The notes under the pieces were generated by a model. It did not search any database and was not told the origin of the DNA. It saw only the letters and a list, made by a program, of their open reading frames with translations. A DNA stretch of 50,236 nt from JAVKBW01 sp964352715 (lineage in GTDB: Bacteria > Pseudomonadota > Alphaproteobacteria > UBA8366 > Aestuariispiraceae), in assembly GCA_964352715.1 (NCBI GenBank), contig CAYGSU010000023.1, positions 1 through 50,236 on the forward strand, in the 5' to 3' direction. Position numbers and translations under genes: made by a program. This document shows, in pieces, positions 7,747 to 16,658 of the stretch (position 1 is its first letter; every line of letters begins with the position of its first letter).

Positions 7747-9465
7747 GTGGATGGTCCGCTCGTCATTCAACGACCGATGCGCTGGGACAATCCCTTCAGC
7801 AGGGATATGACCGACGACGATGTCGAACGGATCCTGAAAATTCCGCCGTTCTCGGAAATGAACGAAAAGGATTTTCCGCCGTCGGCCTCGTTGCGCGACA
7901 TCATTCGGAACGATACCAGAATTCAGAAATACAGCTCCGGCGATATCGTGGTGCGAAAGGGCGATTACGGTAATTCGGCGTTCATGATTATGAGCGGTGC
8001 ATTGCGGGTCGTTATCTCCCCCGATCTTCCCAGTGAAGTGCTGGGCCGCCAGACGGCGACGAGACGCGGGTTCTATGATTCGCTAAAGCAGCTTTGGCAG
8101 AACGCGGTGATGCCGGAAGTTCGCGCCTATGCGAACGGAACGACGAATGCGCCGATGGGCCAGCGCGGCGCGGGCGATTCCGCCCATGTTTTCCTGCAGG
8201 ATGTGCCGGGCATCATCGACAGGCACAACACGGTGAAGCTGGAAGAGGGTACGTTCTTCGGTGAAATCGCGGCGCTGGGAAGAACGCCGCGCGGCGCCAG
8301 CCTGTTCGCGGAAGACGATTGCGAGCTGATTGAAATCCGCTGGCAGGGCCTGCGCGATATCCGCCGCCGGGACGACGCCTTCCGCAACCATATCGACAAG
8401 CTGTACCGCGAACGCAGTCTGGGGGGACATTTGCGCGCGCTGCCGATGTTCGCCCATTTGTCGGAAGAGGACCTCAAGAAGGTTGCCGATGCGACCGTGT
8501 TCGAAACGCACGGTGAATACGAATGGCATACAAGTTTCAAGAAGTTTGCCGAACTCAGTCCGCAGGAACGGTTGCGCCGTGAACCGGTCATCGCATCGGA
8601 AGGCGACTATGTGGATGGATTGATCCTGATCCGCTCCAGCTTCTGTCGCGTCAGCCGAAAGATCAATCACGGCAATCCCACGGCCGCCTATCTCGGCAAG
8701 GGAGAGGCGTTCGGTTTTGCGGAGCTTATTCACAACTGGAAGAACGAGGATCAGGTTCCTTATCAGTACACCCTGAGAGGGCTTGGGAACGTCGATATCC
8801 TGCGGGTTCCGACCCCGATCATGGAACAGATCGTGCTGCCAACCCTGTCCGATAGCCAGTTACCGCCGCCACTGAAAATTCTCGACGATTCGATCCAGAG
8901 TATCGATGACATCACCAGCAATCAGGATATCGATCCCGGTCTGCTGGAGTTTCTGGTCGAAAACCGGACGATCAACGGCAGCGCCACCATGCTGATCGAC
9001 ACCAACAGATGCGTGCGCTGCGACGATTGCACCCGGGCCTGTGCGGCGACGCACAACAATAACCCGCGTTTTGTTCGTCACGGACGCAGCTACAGCAACA
9101 TCATGGTCGCCAATGCGTGCATGCACTGCACCGATCCGGTTTGCATGATCGGCTGTCCTACCGGGGCAATTCACAGATCATCGCTGGAAGGGCAGGTCGT
9201 GGTTAACGATGCCACCTGCATCGGCTGCGCAACCTGCGCGAATTCCTGCCCTTACAATAATATCCGGATGGTCGAGGTTCGTGATGCGAACGGCCAGTTT
9301 ATCCATGATGAAAACAACGCGCCGATAGTGAAGTCCACCAAGTGTGATCTTTGTGTCGACCAGATGGGCGGGCCCGCCTGTGAACGCGCATGCCCGCACA
9401 ATGCTCTGCGCCGTGCCGATATGAGCAATCTTAAACCAATTGCTGAATGGTTGAATAACTCATGA
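7747..9465 (+). CDS. Two cyclic-nucleotide-binding-like domains fused to a four-cluster [4Fe-4S] ferredoxin
   Basis: A 572-residue cytoplasmic protein. The first CRP/PKA-type cNMP-binding-like domain spans about residues 55-205 (YSSGDIVVRKGDYGNSAF; FFGEIAALGRTPRGAS, close to the phosphate-binding cassette FGExAL..xxRxA). A second, more degenerate one spans about 230-360 (ASEGDYVDGLILI; GEAFGFAEL). No helix-turn-helix follows, so it is not a CRP regulator. The C-terminal half is a DmsB/HybA-like ferredoxin with four cysteine quartets at 422/425/428/432, 458/461/466/470, 491/494/497/501 and 533/536/545/549. The start is GTG at 7747, 11 bases after the reductase gene. It probably relays electrons between that reductase and the membrane cytochrome b, with nucleotide binding as a possible gate. 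Confidence 0.85.
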   Translation: MDGPLVIQRPMRWDNPFSRDMTDDDVERILKIPPFSEMNEKDFPPSASLRDIIRNDTRIQKYSSGDIVVRKGDYGNSAFMIMSGALRVVISPDLPSEVLGRQTATRRGFYDSLKQLWQNAVMPEVRAYANGTTNAPMGQRGAGDSAHVFLQDVPGIIDRHNTVKLEEGTFFGEIAALGRTPRGASLFAEDDCELIEIRWQGLRDIRRRDDAFRNHIDKLYRERSLGGHLRALPMFAHLSEEDLKKVADATVFETHGEYEWHTSFKKFAELSPQERLRREPVIASEGDYVDGLILIRSSFCRVSRKINHGNPTAAYLGKGEAFGFAELIHNWKNEDQVPYQYTLRGLGNVDILRVPTPIMEQIVLPTLSDSQLPPPLKILDDSIQSIDDITSNQDIDPGLLEFLVENRTINGSATMLIDTNRCVRCDDCTRACAATHNNNPRFVRHGRSYSNIMVANACMHCTDPVCMIGCPTGAIHRSSLEGQVVVNDATCIGCATCANSCPYNNIRMVEVRDANGQFIHDENNAPIVKSTKCDLCVDQMGGPACERACPHNALRRADMSNLKPIAEWLNNS

Positions 9466-10283
9466 CGCTGAACAGTCGCATGATCTGGCGCTTTTTGATT
9501 GCGGTGGCGCTGGCCGTTGTTGTGTACGTTATATCCGAATCGCTTGCAGTCCGGTTATGGGAACCCGCATTCGTGACCGGGTGGATCCTGCTGGCGGGCA
9601 TGCTGTTGCTGACGCTGCTGAATGTGCGGAAAAAGGTTCCTTTTCTGCCGGTTATTCCCGTTCGCTACTGGCTTCAGCTTCATATCTATCTCGGCTGGCT
9701 GACAGTCGGTGTTTTTCTGGTTCATCTTGATTTTTCAATGCCGAATGGCGCGCTTGAAATGACAATAGCGATCCTGTTTGTGGTGGTCGCGCTGAGCGGT
9801 GTGTTCGGTATTTTCATCTCGCGCAGTTTCGCAAAAAGGCTGACCCGACGGGGTGAGGAAGTGATTTTCGAACGTATTCCGATGTTCCGGCATCAGTTGC
9901 GCGAGGCGGCTGACGATCTGGCCGCGTTCTCGGTCGAAAAGACCGGATCGACCTCGATTGCGGAATTCTACATGGATCGGCTGCAGACGTGGTTCCGGGG
10001 GCCGCGCGATTATATTGAGCATCTGTTCGAGTTGAACGGTCGCATTTTCCAGCTTGAACGTGCCTTTGACGATATCAGCCGTTACCTGAACGATGAGGAA
10101 AAGGAAACGCTGGTCGAGCTGCGCGCCCTTGTGCGCAAGAAATACGATCTCGATTACAGCGACGCGCTGCAGCGGACGCTGAAATACTGGCTGTTCGTGC
10201 ACATCCCGGTCACCTATGCACTGCTGGTCTTCGCGATTGTTCATGTTGTGCTGGTCCATGCGTTCACGGGGGCTGTGTTATGA
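9462..10283 (+). CDS. Di-heme cytochrome b-like membrane protein
   Basis: A 273-residue integral membrane protein with helices at about 8-29, 35-54, 69-90, 97-119 and 243-267, and a charged loop of some 115 residues between the last two. Histidines are spaced as in bis-His di-heme cytochromes b: His74 and His88 (14 apart) in helix 3, and His247 and His261 (14 apart, with His266) in the last helix. That pattern supports two b hemes, one near each face of the membrane. Its ATG overlaps the ferredoxin gene's stop (ATGA), and its own stop overlaps the 10-heme cytochrome gene. The likely role is moving electrons across the inner membrane between the cytoplasmic Fe-S protein and periplasmic hemes. 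No family name was recognised; ferric-reductase-like or b561-like proteins are the nearest types. Confidence 0.75.
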   Translation: MTLNSRMIWRFLIAVALAVVVYVISESLAVRLWEPAFVTGWILLAGMLLLTLLNVRKKVPFLPVIPVRYWLQLHIYLGWLTVGVFLVHLDFSMPNGALEMTIAILFVVVALSGVFGIFISRSFAKRLTRRGEEVIFERIPMFRHQLREAADDLAAFSVEKTGSTSIAEFYMDRLQTWFRGPRDYIEHLFELNGRIFQLERAFDDISRYLNDEEKETLVELRALVRKKYDLDYSDALQRTLKYWLFVHIPVTYALLVFAIVHVVLVHAFTGAVL

Positions 10284-12370
10284 GTTTTTATTTGCAGCGC
10301 TTCGATTATCGCAGCAGCCAGTATCACCGACCGAACCAGCAATGGGTCTGTGGCCGTGAAGCTATCGGAAATCCCTGCCGTCTTGGGCCGGGTAACGGGG
10401 GCGAATGCCGCACAATTGCCGAATGCGAACCTCTCAAGAAAGGTGACCGCTGGACGTGCACACGGCCCGATACGGCGGGCGGCAAATGCTCTGATGGTCC
10501 GCTGCCTGACGGATCATGTTGCAACAAGGTGCCGCGTTGCGCGCCAAGACCGAGCGTGCGCAATCAACGAGGACGGTTGGTCCGCTGGGCAATCGCTGCC
10601 GTATTTGGCATTCTGCTGGTCGCCGGTGGCGGCGCGTTCGGGTCAAGCTTTTTCAATCCGGGACCGGTTTCATCCGGCCACAGCGAAATAGAAAATTGCG
10701 GGTCATGCCATAGCGCCTTTGCGGGCGGCCCGGTGGCCTGGGTCGGACACATGTTCGATGGGTCAACAGAATCGAAAGACGTTGCCAATTGCGTGTCCTG
10801 CCATGCGCAGAAAGACGGATTGCCGCATAACCAGTCGTCGGAACAGCTGGCGGCGCTGACTGCGGAAGCGGAAACCCGGCAGCATGTCGAGGGGACCAAG
10901 TCGATCCCGGTTGCCGTTGCATCCGCCTTCGATGTTGGCGTCAGGAATTCCGAGCATGGGCAGGTCGCGTGCCGGTCATGCCACAAGGAACACCAGGGCC
11001 TGACGGCGGATATATCGCAATTGAACGACAGCCAATGCCAAACTTGCCACACGACCCTGCTGCCTGAATTCGACGGCTCGCATCCGTTCGGTAATTTTCC
11101 TTACACCCGGCGCACCCGGCTGCAGTTCGATCACGTCGGCCATATCGACAAGTATTTCCTAGATCCGTCGAATGTCGACAAAGCACCGGAAACCTGCCGT
11201 TCGTGTCATGAGCCCGACAATCAGGGAAAACTGATGGTGATTGGCGGGTTTGACGAGAATTGCGCGTCCTGCCACGGCGAATTCATTGCCGATAAGCCGG
11301 TTCAGCTTATCAGGCTGCCGGGAATCGATATGTACACGATGCAGGACCTTGAAGCCGACATGGGCGAATGGCCGGAATATGCGGATGCTGAAGAACTGAC
11401 GCCATATATGCAGGTGCTGCTGTCGGGCGACGAATCGTTCGCGGAAGCCTGGGCGTTCATTCAGGATGAGGGCATGGATCTGCTTGATCTGGAAGACGCC
11501 AGCGAAGAGGAGCTTCAGGCAGCTCAGACGGTTGCCTGGTCGATCAAGGGGCTGATCTACGACTTGTTGACGGAAGGTCCGTCTTTTGTACAGGAACGGC
11601 TGGAAACAGCGGTCGACAACGAACTGTCAGCCTCAGAAATACGAGAGCTTGTTGCCTCAATCCCGATGGAAACGCTGTATGCCGCGCAAACCAGATGGTT
11701 CCCCAACCTGTACAAAGAGGTTGAGGCGCACAGGGACGGTGAAGCCGTGCCGGTGCCGGAGGAGCTTCCGGAAGACTTCGAGCCTGCGGGCGACATCGTT
11801 GACAGCAAGGACTGGGTCGAATCGGGTGGCTGGTACATCGAATATTTCAGCATCAACTACAAGCTGAGCGGTCACGGCGACAAGTTCGCCCGGGCCTGGA
11901 TCATTCTGACGGCGAACGCTGCCGAAACCAGTGATCTGATGAGCGGGGTTGCGGAAGAACTGATTGATGTGAAGGCGCCTGGCGGTTGCCTGGCCTGTCA
12001 CAGCATTGACCGGGATGTGGCCGAGGGTGATTCGGTGATTAACTGGAAAGCCAGCACATCTGATCCGCACGCCTCGACCTTTACCGAGTTTGTTCATTCG
12101 AAGCACTTCGCCCTGATCGGCGACAAGGGCTGCGCTACCTGCCATACCATTGATTCAGAAGCAGATTATAAGAGCTCTTTCGCTGGAATGGACCCGACTG
12201 ATTATGTCAGCAACTTCGCACCGCTTGAAGCAGAAGTCTGCGCTAGCTGCCATAACCCGTCGAAAGTCGTAACAACCTGTACTGATTGCCATAATTACCA
12301 TGTCGGCTCGTTTCCGCCTGCCGCTGTGGAAACCGAAATGGTTGTGAATCAGGAAATGGTGTTGAAATAG
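10280..12370 (+). CDS. Membrane-anchored decaheme c-type cytochrome with cysteine-rich cytoplasmic head
   Basis: A 696-residue protein with ten CXXCH heme-binding motifs, starting at residues 140, 171, 231, 253, 306, 328, 570, 618, 654 and 667. One membrane helix at about 101-120 precedes all of them, so the hemes should be periplasmic. The first 100 residues, before the helix, hold nine other cysteines (24, 33, 43, 49, 60, 70, 80, 81, 87) with Gly/Pro-rich spacing (CRLGPGNGGEC, GPLPDGSCC); these lie on the cytoplasmic side and may bind a metal or Fe-S cluster. A heme-free, acidic, helical stretch of about 235 residues separates hemes 6 and 7. It overlaps the cytochrome b gene by 4 bases. The hemes show an electron-transfer protein; the partner is inferred from context. 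Confidence 0.85.
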   Translation: MSFYLQRFDYRSSQYHRPNQQWVCGREAIGNPCRLGPGNGGECRTIAECEPLKKGDRWTCTRPDTAGGKCSDGPLPDGSCCNKVPRCAPRPSVRNQRGRLVRWAIAAVFGILLVAGGGAFGSSFFNPGPVSSGHSEIENCGSCHSAFAGGPVAWVGHMFDGSTESKDVANCVSCHAQKDGLPHNQSSEQLAALTAEAETRQHVEGTKSIPVAVASAFDVGVRNSEHGQVACRSCHKEHQGLTADISQLNDSQCQTCHTTLLPEFDGSHPFGNFPYTRRTRLQFDHVGHIDKYFLDPSNVDKAPETCRSCHEPDNQGKLMVIGGFDENCASCHGEFIADKPVQLIRLPGIDMYTMQDLEADMGEWPEYADAEELTPYMQVLLSGDESFAEAWAFIQDEGMDLLDLEDASEEELQAAQTVAWSIKGLIYDLLTEGPSFVQERLETAVDNELSASEIRELVASIPMETLYAAQTRWFPNLYKEVEAHRDGEAVPVPEELPEDFEPAGDIVDSKDWVESGGWYIEYFSINYKLSGHGDKFARAWIILTANAAETSDLMSGVAEELIDVKAPGGCLACHSIDRDVAEGDSVINWKASTSDPHASTFTEFVHSKHFALIGDKGCATCHTIDSEADYKSSFAGMDPTDYVSNFAPLEAEVCASCHNPSKVVTTCTDCHNYHVGSFPPAAVETEMVVNQEMVLK

Positions 12371-12645
12371 AACAGCTTATACGGCGTTGCACATCTGCGA
12401 CTATCCCGAGCGAAGCAATCAAATTGAAGTGAATATGGTTGATTTTCGATTGTCCCTCATGTTGTATCAGGGCATTGAAGAGGAGGGGGGCGCCAGCACG
12501 GTTTCCATTTTTGGAAGTGCCGGGCAGCGTTCGACAAAGGTTTAAACCGACCGTCGCAGGAAAATCGTGTGTTTCGCGATGGCTTGAGTGAGTCGTTGTC
12601 AAAACGCTGGCAAAAACAGATTAACTGGCTCGGGGGTTACTGGGC
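12371..12645. other. 275-bp intergenic region inside the cytochrome locus
   Basis: It separates the four-gene overlapping set (5870-12370) from the pentaheme/porin pair. No gene is supported; a minus-strand ORF of 119 codons (12243-12602) reads back into the cytochrome gene and has no recognisable features. A separate promoter probably lies here. TTGTCA (12596-12601) followed at 17 bases by GATTAA is only a weak candidate. Confidence 0.35.
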
Positions 12646-14919
12646 ATGAAAACGTTGAATTTTCTTTTTTCAAATTTTGTGCGGTGTTTTGTTTTTGCCG
12701 GCATGGCGTTTTTTGCCGGCAATGCTTTTGCAGAAGAGAAGCTCTCTCTGCCTGAAGATTTGAGCGACCCGCATAGCATGGTTTTTTCTGAGGACGGGTA
12801 TCCGAGCGCCAGCAAATGCGCTTCCTGTCACCAGCAGATTTACGACGAATGGGCATCATCAAATCACGCCTATGCGTCAATTTCTCCGATGTTCCACAAG
12901 TTTGAGCAGGCGATCACCAACCTGACGCAAGGCACGATCGGCACTTTCTGTGTTCGGTGTCACCAGCAGGTCGGCACGCAGCTTGGCGAAAAGCGCTACT
13001 GGGCGCTGTGGGAACGCAGCCAGGTCGCCCGTGAAGGGATTACCTGCATCACCTGTCACCGTGTGGCGGAAGAGTATGGCAAGGTTAACGGTGAACGTAA
13101 CATCGTATCGGGCTCTATCCACTCGCCGGTTGCCGGCGCTTTGCGTGATCCGGTTTACGATGAGGCGGTTGAGGAAAAAGACGAACTGAGAATCGCCGTC
13201 GATGAAACAGAACGTGGGACGCCGATTCACCAGAAGCCCGTAAAATTCGCGCAGATCAGCAAGTCCGAATTCTGCGTTTCCTGTCACCAGGTTGCGGTTA
13301 ACCTCGGCATCAAGCTGGAAGTCGTCTGGGACCAGTATCGCGACTCGCCCGCTTTCAAGAAGGGTGATACCTGCCAGGATTGTCACATGGGCAAGGTTCC
13401 CGGTGTCGCGGCTGGTTATGAAACCGGTCCTTCCGCCGTCGTTAACGGGGTTGAAATCAACCCGGGCCGGCGCCACAGCAATCACTCGTTCTACGGACCG
13501 GGCTATCCGATCGCACATCCGGGCATCTTCCCGCACAATCCCGATGCCGAAGGCTGGGATATGGAAGAATGGCTGATGTTCGATTATCGGGCCGGCTGGG
13601 GTACGGAAGATTTTGAAGACCGTGTGTATGACATCAACTCGGCCATGAATGACCTGCACTATGCGCTTGAGCCGCTTGGCGGCGGTCAGGAAACCCTTTG
13701 GGGTCTCGACGGTCTCGATCGTGCTGCGGCGCGTGGTCCGCAGGGCTTTGAAACCAAGCGTGCCAAGGAGCGTCTCACCGGCAAGGTTGAAGCGCTGGAC
13801 GGCATTGCCGATCCGGATGCTGTCGACGATGCCATCGCGGATGCCGAGGCAGCCCTCGACGCGATTGAAGAAGCAGTCGAAGATGCTGGCTACAATGGAG
13901 AAATCATGGCCGCTATCGGCAAGCTTCGCACGGCCGTTGCCGGACTGGCGAATGATGTCGGGGCGATGGATGGTTTCGACTCAGCCTATGAACAGGTTGT
14001 CGCTTCGCTGGAAACAGCCTTCGATACGGAAGCCAGCCAGGCTGATGTCGATCAGTTGATCGAACGGACCAATGCACTGCGGGCCAGTCTGCCGGCGGCG
14101 CGGACGGACTTCGTTGCGGCTGTTGATGCGGTGAAGAAGCCACTGGGCGTCAACTTCCCGTTCATCTGGGCAGATATCGGCGATCGCGAGGATGCTCGTG
14201 AAGTCGTTGATCATAACCTCGTCCTTCTGGAAGAGAAGCGGGAACTGCGTCGCCAGGTTATGGAAAACGGCAGCAAGATCGATGGTCCGTTCTTTGAAGG
14301 TGACCGTCGGGTTGGCCGCGATCTCGACTTCAAGTATGTCGTGACCAATATCGATGAAGGCCACAACCTGCCTTCCGGTTCGCTGGGTGCGCAGCCAGAA
14401 ATCTGGCTTAACGTGGCGCTGATTGATCCGGATGGCACGAATGTCTGGGAATCGGGTTATGTCGACAGCAATGGCGACTTTGCCGATAACCACTCGCTTG
14501 ATGTTGCGGCCGGCAAGATCGCTTTTGACGATCAGATATTCAACCTGCAGAGCAAGTTTCTGACGACAAACGTCAAGGGAACCGACCGTGAAATGTATCT
14601 GCCGGTGAACTTCGACATCGACCAGCGTCCGTTCCTGCGTCCGGCGAACGTTCCGTATACGATCCTGAACCACGCACCGTTCGTTCGGATGGAAGCACGG
14701 TCCATCCCGCCGCTTGGGTCCAAGGACGCGGATTATTCGGTTCCCGGTGAATTGATCCGAAAGCCGGGAGATTATCGACTGGCGGTGCGGTTGCGCAGCC
14801 GGGCGGAGCCGATTTATTTCATGCGGTTTGTTGGGGCTACGCCTGAAATGGAGCAGTCGATGAATGAATGGATGCTCGATATTCATCCGTACACTGTCGA
14901 ATTCGCGATCAACGAATAG
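12646..14919 (+). CDS. Periplasmic pentaheme c-type cytochrome, cytochrome c554-like
   Basis: A 757-residue secreted protein. It has a Sec signal peptide (cleavage near AFA-EE, residue 29) and five CXXCH motifs at residues 58, 102, 134, 210 and 243, so all hemes are in the first third. KCASCHQQIYDEW followed by SNHAYA resembles the start of cytochrome c554-family proteins. There is no CXXCK, so it is not a NrfA nitrite reductase, and there are too few hemes for hydroxylamine oxidoreductase. Residues of about 360-510 form an acidic Ala/Asp/Glu-rich helical insert, and the last 200 residues look like a beta-rich domain (DFKYVVTN, HNLPSGSLG). A ribosome site GGGGG precedes ATG 12646. The outer-membrane barrel gene follows within 45 bases. 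A bound substrate cannot be inferred. Confidence 0.82.
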   Translation: MKTLNFLFSNFVRCFVFAGMAFFAGNAFAEEKLSLPEDLSDPHSMVFSEDGYPSASKCASCHQQIYDEWASSNHAYASISPMFHKFEQAITNLTQGTIGTFCVRCHQQVGTQLGEKRYWALWERSQVAREGITCITCHRVAEEYGKVNGERNIVSGSIHSPVAGALRDPVYDEAVEEKDELRIAVDETERGTPIHQKPVKFAQISKSEFCVSCHQVAVNLGIKLEVVWDQYRDSPAFKKGDTCQDCHMGKVPGVAAGYETGPSAVVNGVEINPGRRHSNHSFYGPGYPIAHPGIFPHNPDAEGWDMEEWLMFDYRAGWGTEDFEDRVYDINSAMNDLHYALEPLGGGQETLWGLDGLDRAAARGPQGFETKRAKERLTGKVEALDGIADPDAVDDAIADAEAALDAIEEAVEDAGYNGEIMAAIGKLRTAVAGLANDVGAMDGFDSAYEQVVASLETAFDTEASQADVDQLIERTNALRASLPAARTDFVAAVDAVKKPLGVNFPFIWADIGDREDAREVVDHNLVLLEEKRELRRQVMENGSKIDGPFFEGDRRVGRDLDFKYVVTNIDEGHNLPSGSLGAQPEIWLNVALIDPDGTNVWESGYVDSNGDFADNHSLDVAAGKIAFDDQIFNLQSKFLTTNVKGTDREMYLPVNFDIDQRPFLRPANVPYTILNHAPFVRMEARSIPPLGSKDADYSVPGELIRKPGDYRLAVRLRSRAEPIYFMRFVGATPEMEQSMNEWMLDIHPYTVEFAINE

Positions 14920-14961
14920 GTCAAAGGGTAGTAACAGATGTTTTCTGAGGGGGATGTTACC

Positions 14962-16488
14962 GTGCGACGTATATTCGACGCGAAAAATGTTCATGCGACG
15001 GTTATCGGCATGGCGGCCGGGCTGGCGTTTTCTTTAGCCAGCTCGACTGCAATGTCTGCAGAAGGCGTGTCGACGGAACCGATTATTCCTGATGACGCAA
15101 GCAAGGTTGAGCACACGAATGATGTGTTCGGCTCCGATCCGTCTTATGAGGACAAGCCGTATTCAGCCGAAAGTCAGTACGAGATTTACGGTGCGAAGAA
15201 GGATGCTCCGACTCCTCGTCCTGCTATCGAAATTGGCCGTCCGATTTACACGGATGGGCCGTTCGAGCCAGGCATAAATGTTATCGGCGAAAAGAACCTT
15301 CTGTTTCCGGGTCTTTCTGTTTTCGGTGACTGGCAAACAGCGGTCGAATACAATGACAATGGCGGGGATGAACGCGGTCACATCGCAACGACCCTAAATC
15401 TGAACGTCAACCTTCAGTTAACCGGCACAGAACGCATTTTTGCATTTGTTCGGCCGCTTGAAAAAGACGGTCAGGTAACGCGCTATGAGTTTTTTGGCGA
15501 TGATGAAGACGGTGCCGATGAAAACCTAAACGGCAACGTCGATGCCCTGTTCTTTGAAGGCGATGTTGCATCGATCATGACCGGTCTGACCGGTGAAGAT
15601 CAGCATTACGATCTGCCGATTGCATTCGGCTTCATGCCGGTGCTGTTCCAGAACGGTATCTGGGCTGATGAGACGATCATCGGTGCGGGTACAAGCATTA
15701 TTGCTCAGAACAATCCGGATCTGGGCATCTCCAACATGGATCTCACCTTCTTCTATGGTGGCGACAACGTCGAAAACCCGAACATTGTCGATCAGTTCGG
15801 CGTTCGCGAAGAACACAATCTTGATGTGTTCGGCATGGCTGGATTTGTTGAAGCAAATGAAGGCTATTGGGAATTCGGCTACGGTGCGTTGCGCGGTGAA
15901 GACGGCAACGAAGATCAGGACTTCAACTCCGTGACGGTTGCCTTTTCCAAGCGGTATGGCGGTTGGCTGTCGAACAGTATTCGCGGTTTCTGGCTGTATG
16001 GTCAGGACAGGGTCGGCAATGCTGCTCAGACCGTCGATGGTGGTGCGATTCTGGTGGAAAACTCGCTGATCACGCATCTGCCCTCCACACTGATCCCGTA
16101 TGCCAACTTCTTTATCGGTTTCGACCGTCCGGCGCCGCTGATCGACCAGACCGGGCTGTTGAAGAATACAGGTATTACCTTTGAATCGGATGGCCTGCAG
16201 GGCTTCCCGAAACTGGATGACAGTGCGAACGATACCTTTGGCGGTGCAATCGGCGTTCAGTATCTCTTCAATCTCGATCAGCAGATTGTCGTGGAAGCAT
16301 CGACCAACCAGGTTATCGGCGGGTTCGATGCGACGCGTAAGGCGGTGAACGACCAGTATGCGGCCGGTATCCGCTATCAGTTGCCGATTTCCACAACCTG
16401 GATCATGCGGGCAGACGGTATCTACGGCTGGCTGCGGGATGCAGACGATATTCGGGGCGCCCGTCTGGAATTCCGGCGGAAGTTCTAG
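14962..16488 (+). CDS. Outer-membrane beta-barrel (porin-like) protein
   Basis: A secreted protein of about 508 residues with a signal peptide (hydrophobic core VIGMAAGLAFSLA, cleavage near AMS-AEG). The body is acidic, rich in aromatic and Gly residues with alternating strands, and the C-terminus is LEFRRKF with the terminal Phe usual for barrels inserted by BAM. I prefer GTG 14962, which follows GAGGGGG at a good distance; an in-frame ATG at 14938 would add eight residues before the signal. It follows the pentaheme cytochrome closely, and a terminator lies 32 bases after its stop. The pairing recalls porin-cytochrome conduits of metal-reducing bacteria, but no sequence link to MtrB/PioB is visible (no N-terminal CXXC). 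It could equally be a specific solute porin. Confidence 0.72.
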   Translation: MRRIFDAKNVHATVIGMAAGLAFSLASSTAMSAEGVSTEPIIPDDASKVEHTNDVFGSDPSYEDKPYSAESQYEIYGAKKDAPTPRPAIEIGRPIYTDGPFEPGINVIGEKNLLFPGLSVFGDWQTAVEYNDNGGDERGHIATTLNLNVNLQLTGTERIFAFVRPLEKDGQVTRYEFFGDDEDGADENLNGNVDALFFEGDVASIMTGLTGEDQHYDLPIAFGFMPVLFQNGIWADETIIGAGTSIIAQNNPDLGISNMDLTFFYGGDNVENPNIVDQFGVREEHNLDVFGMAGFVEANEGYWEFGYGALRGEDGNEDQDFNSVTVAFSKRYGGWLSNSIRGFWLYGQDRVGNAAQTVDGGAILVENSLITHLPSTLIPYANFFIGFDRPAPLIDQTGLLKNTGITFESDGLQGFPKLDDSANDTFGGAIGVQYLFNLDQQIVVEASTNQVIGGFDATRKAVNDQYAAGIRYQLPISTTWIMRADGIYGWLRDADDIRGARLEFRRKF

Positions 16489-16519
16489 GGTATTTCACTT
16501 TAATTTGAATGGGTTGTAT

Positions 16520-16554
16520 AACAGGCGCTGCCGCATTCAGGCGCGCCTGTTTTA
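16520..16554 (+). terminator. Rho-independent terminator after the barrel gene
   Basis: Stem AACAGGCGC (16520-16528) pairs with GCGCCTGTT (16543-16551), with a 14-base loop and a short T-run. It ends the pentaheme-barrel transcript. Confidence 0.6.
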
Positions 16555-16658
16555 CTGTCATGCCCTTGAATGGAACAACGACCTTGGTTAGTGTTCAAGC
16601 GAGACCTGCGGTTTGACTTGATAGGGCAAGGGTGGACTGCCGGGATTTATGTGGTCGG

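Noticed and set aside
7747..9465. CRP/FNR-family transcription factor
   Set aside because: There is no helix-turn-helix after either nucleotide-binding-like domain; the C-terminal half is a ferredoxin.
12243..12602. 119-codon minus-strand frame in the gap between cytochrome genes
   Set aside because: It runs into the decaheme gene, has no ribosome site that I can see and no recognisable motif.
12646..14919. Pentaheme cytochrome as NrfA nitrite reductase or hydroxylamine oxidoreductase
   Set aside because: NrfA needs a CXXCK or equivalent active-site heme and HAO has eight hemes; here there are five ordinary CXXCH motifs.
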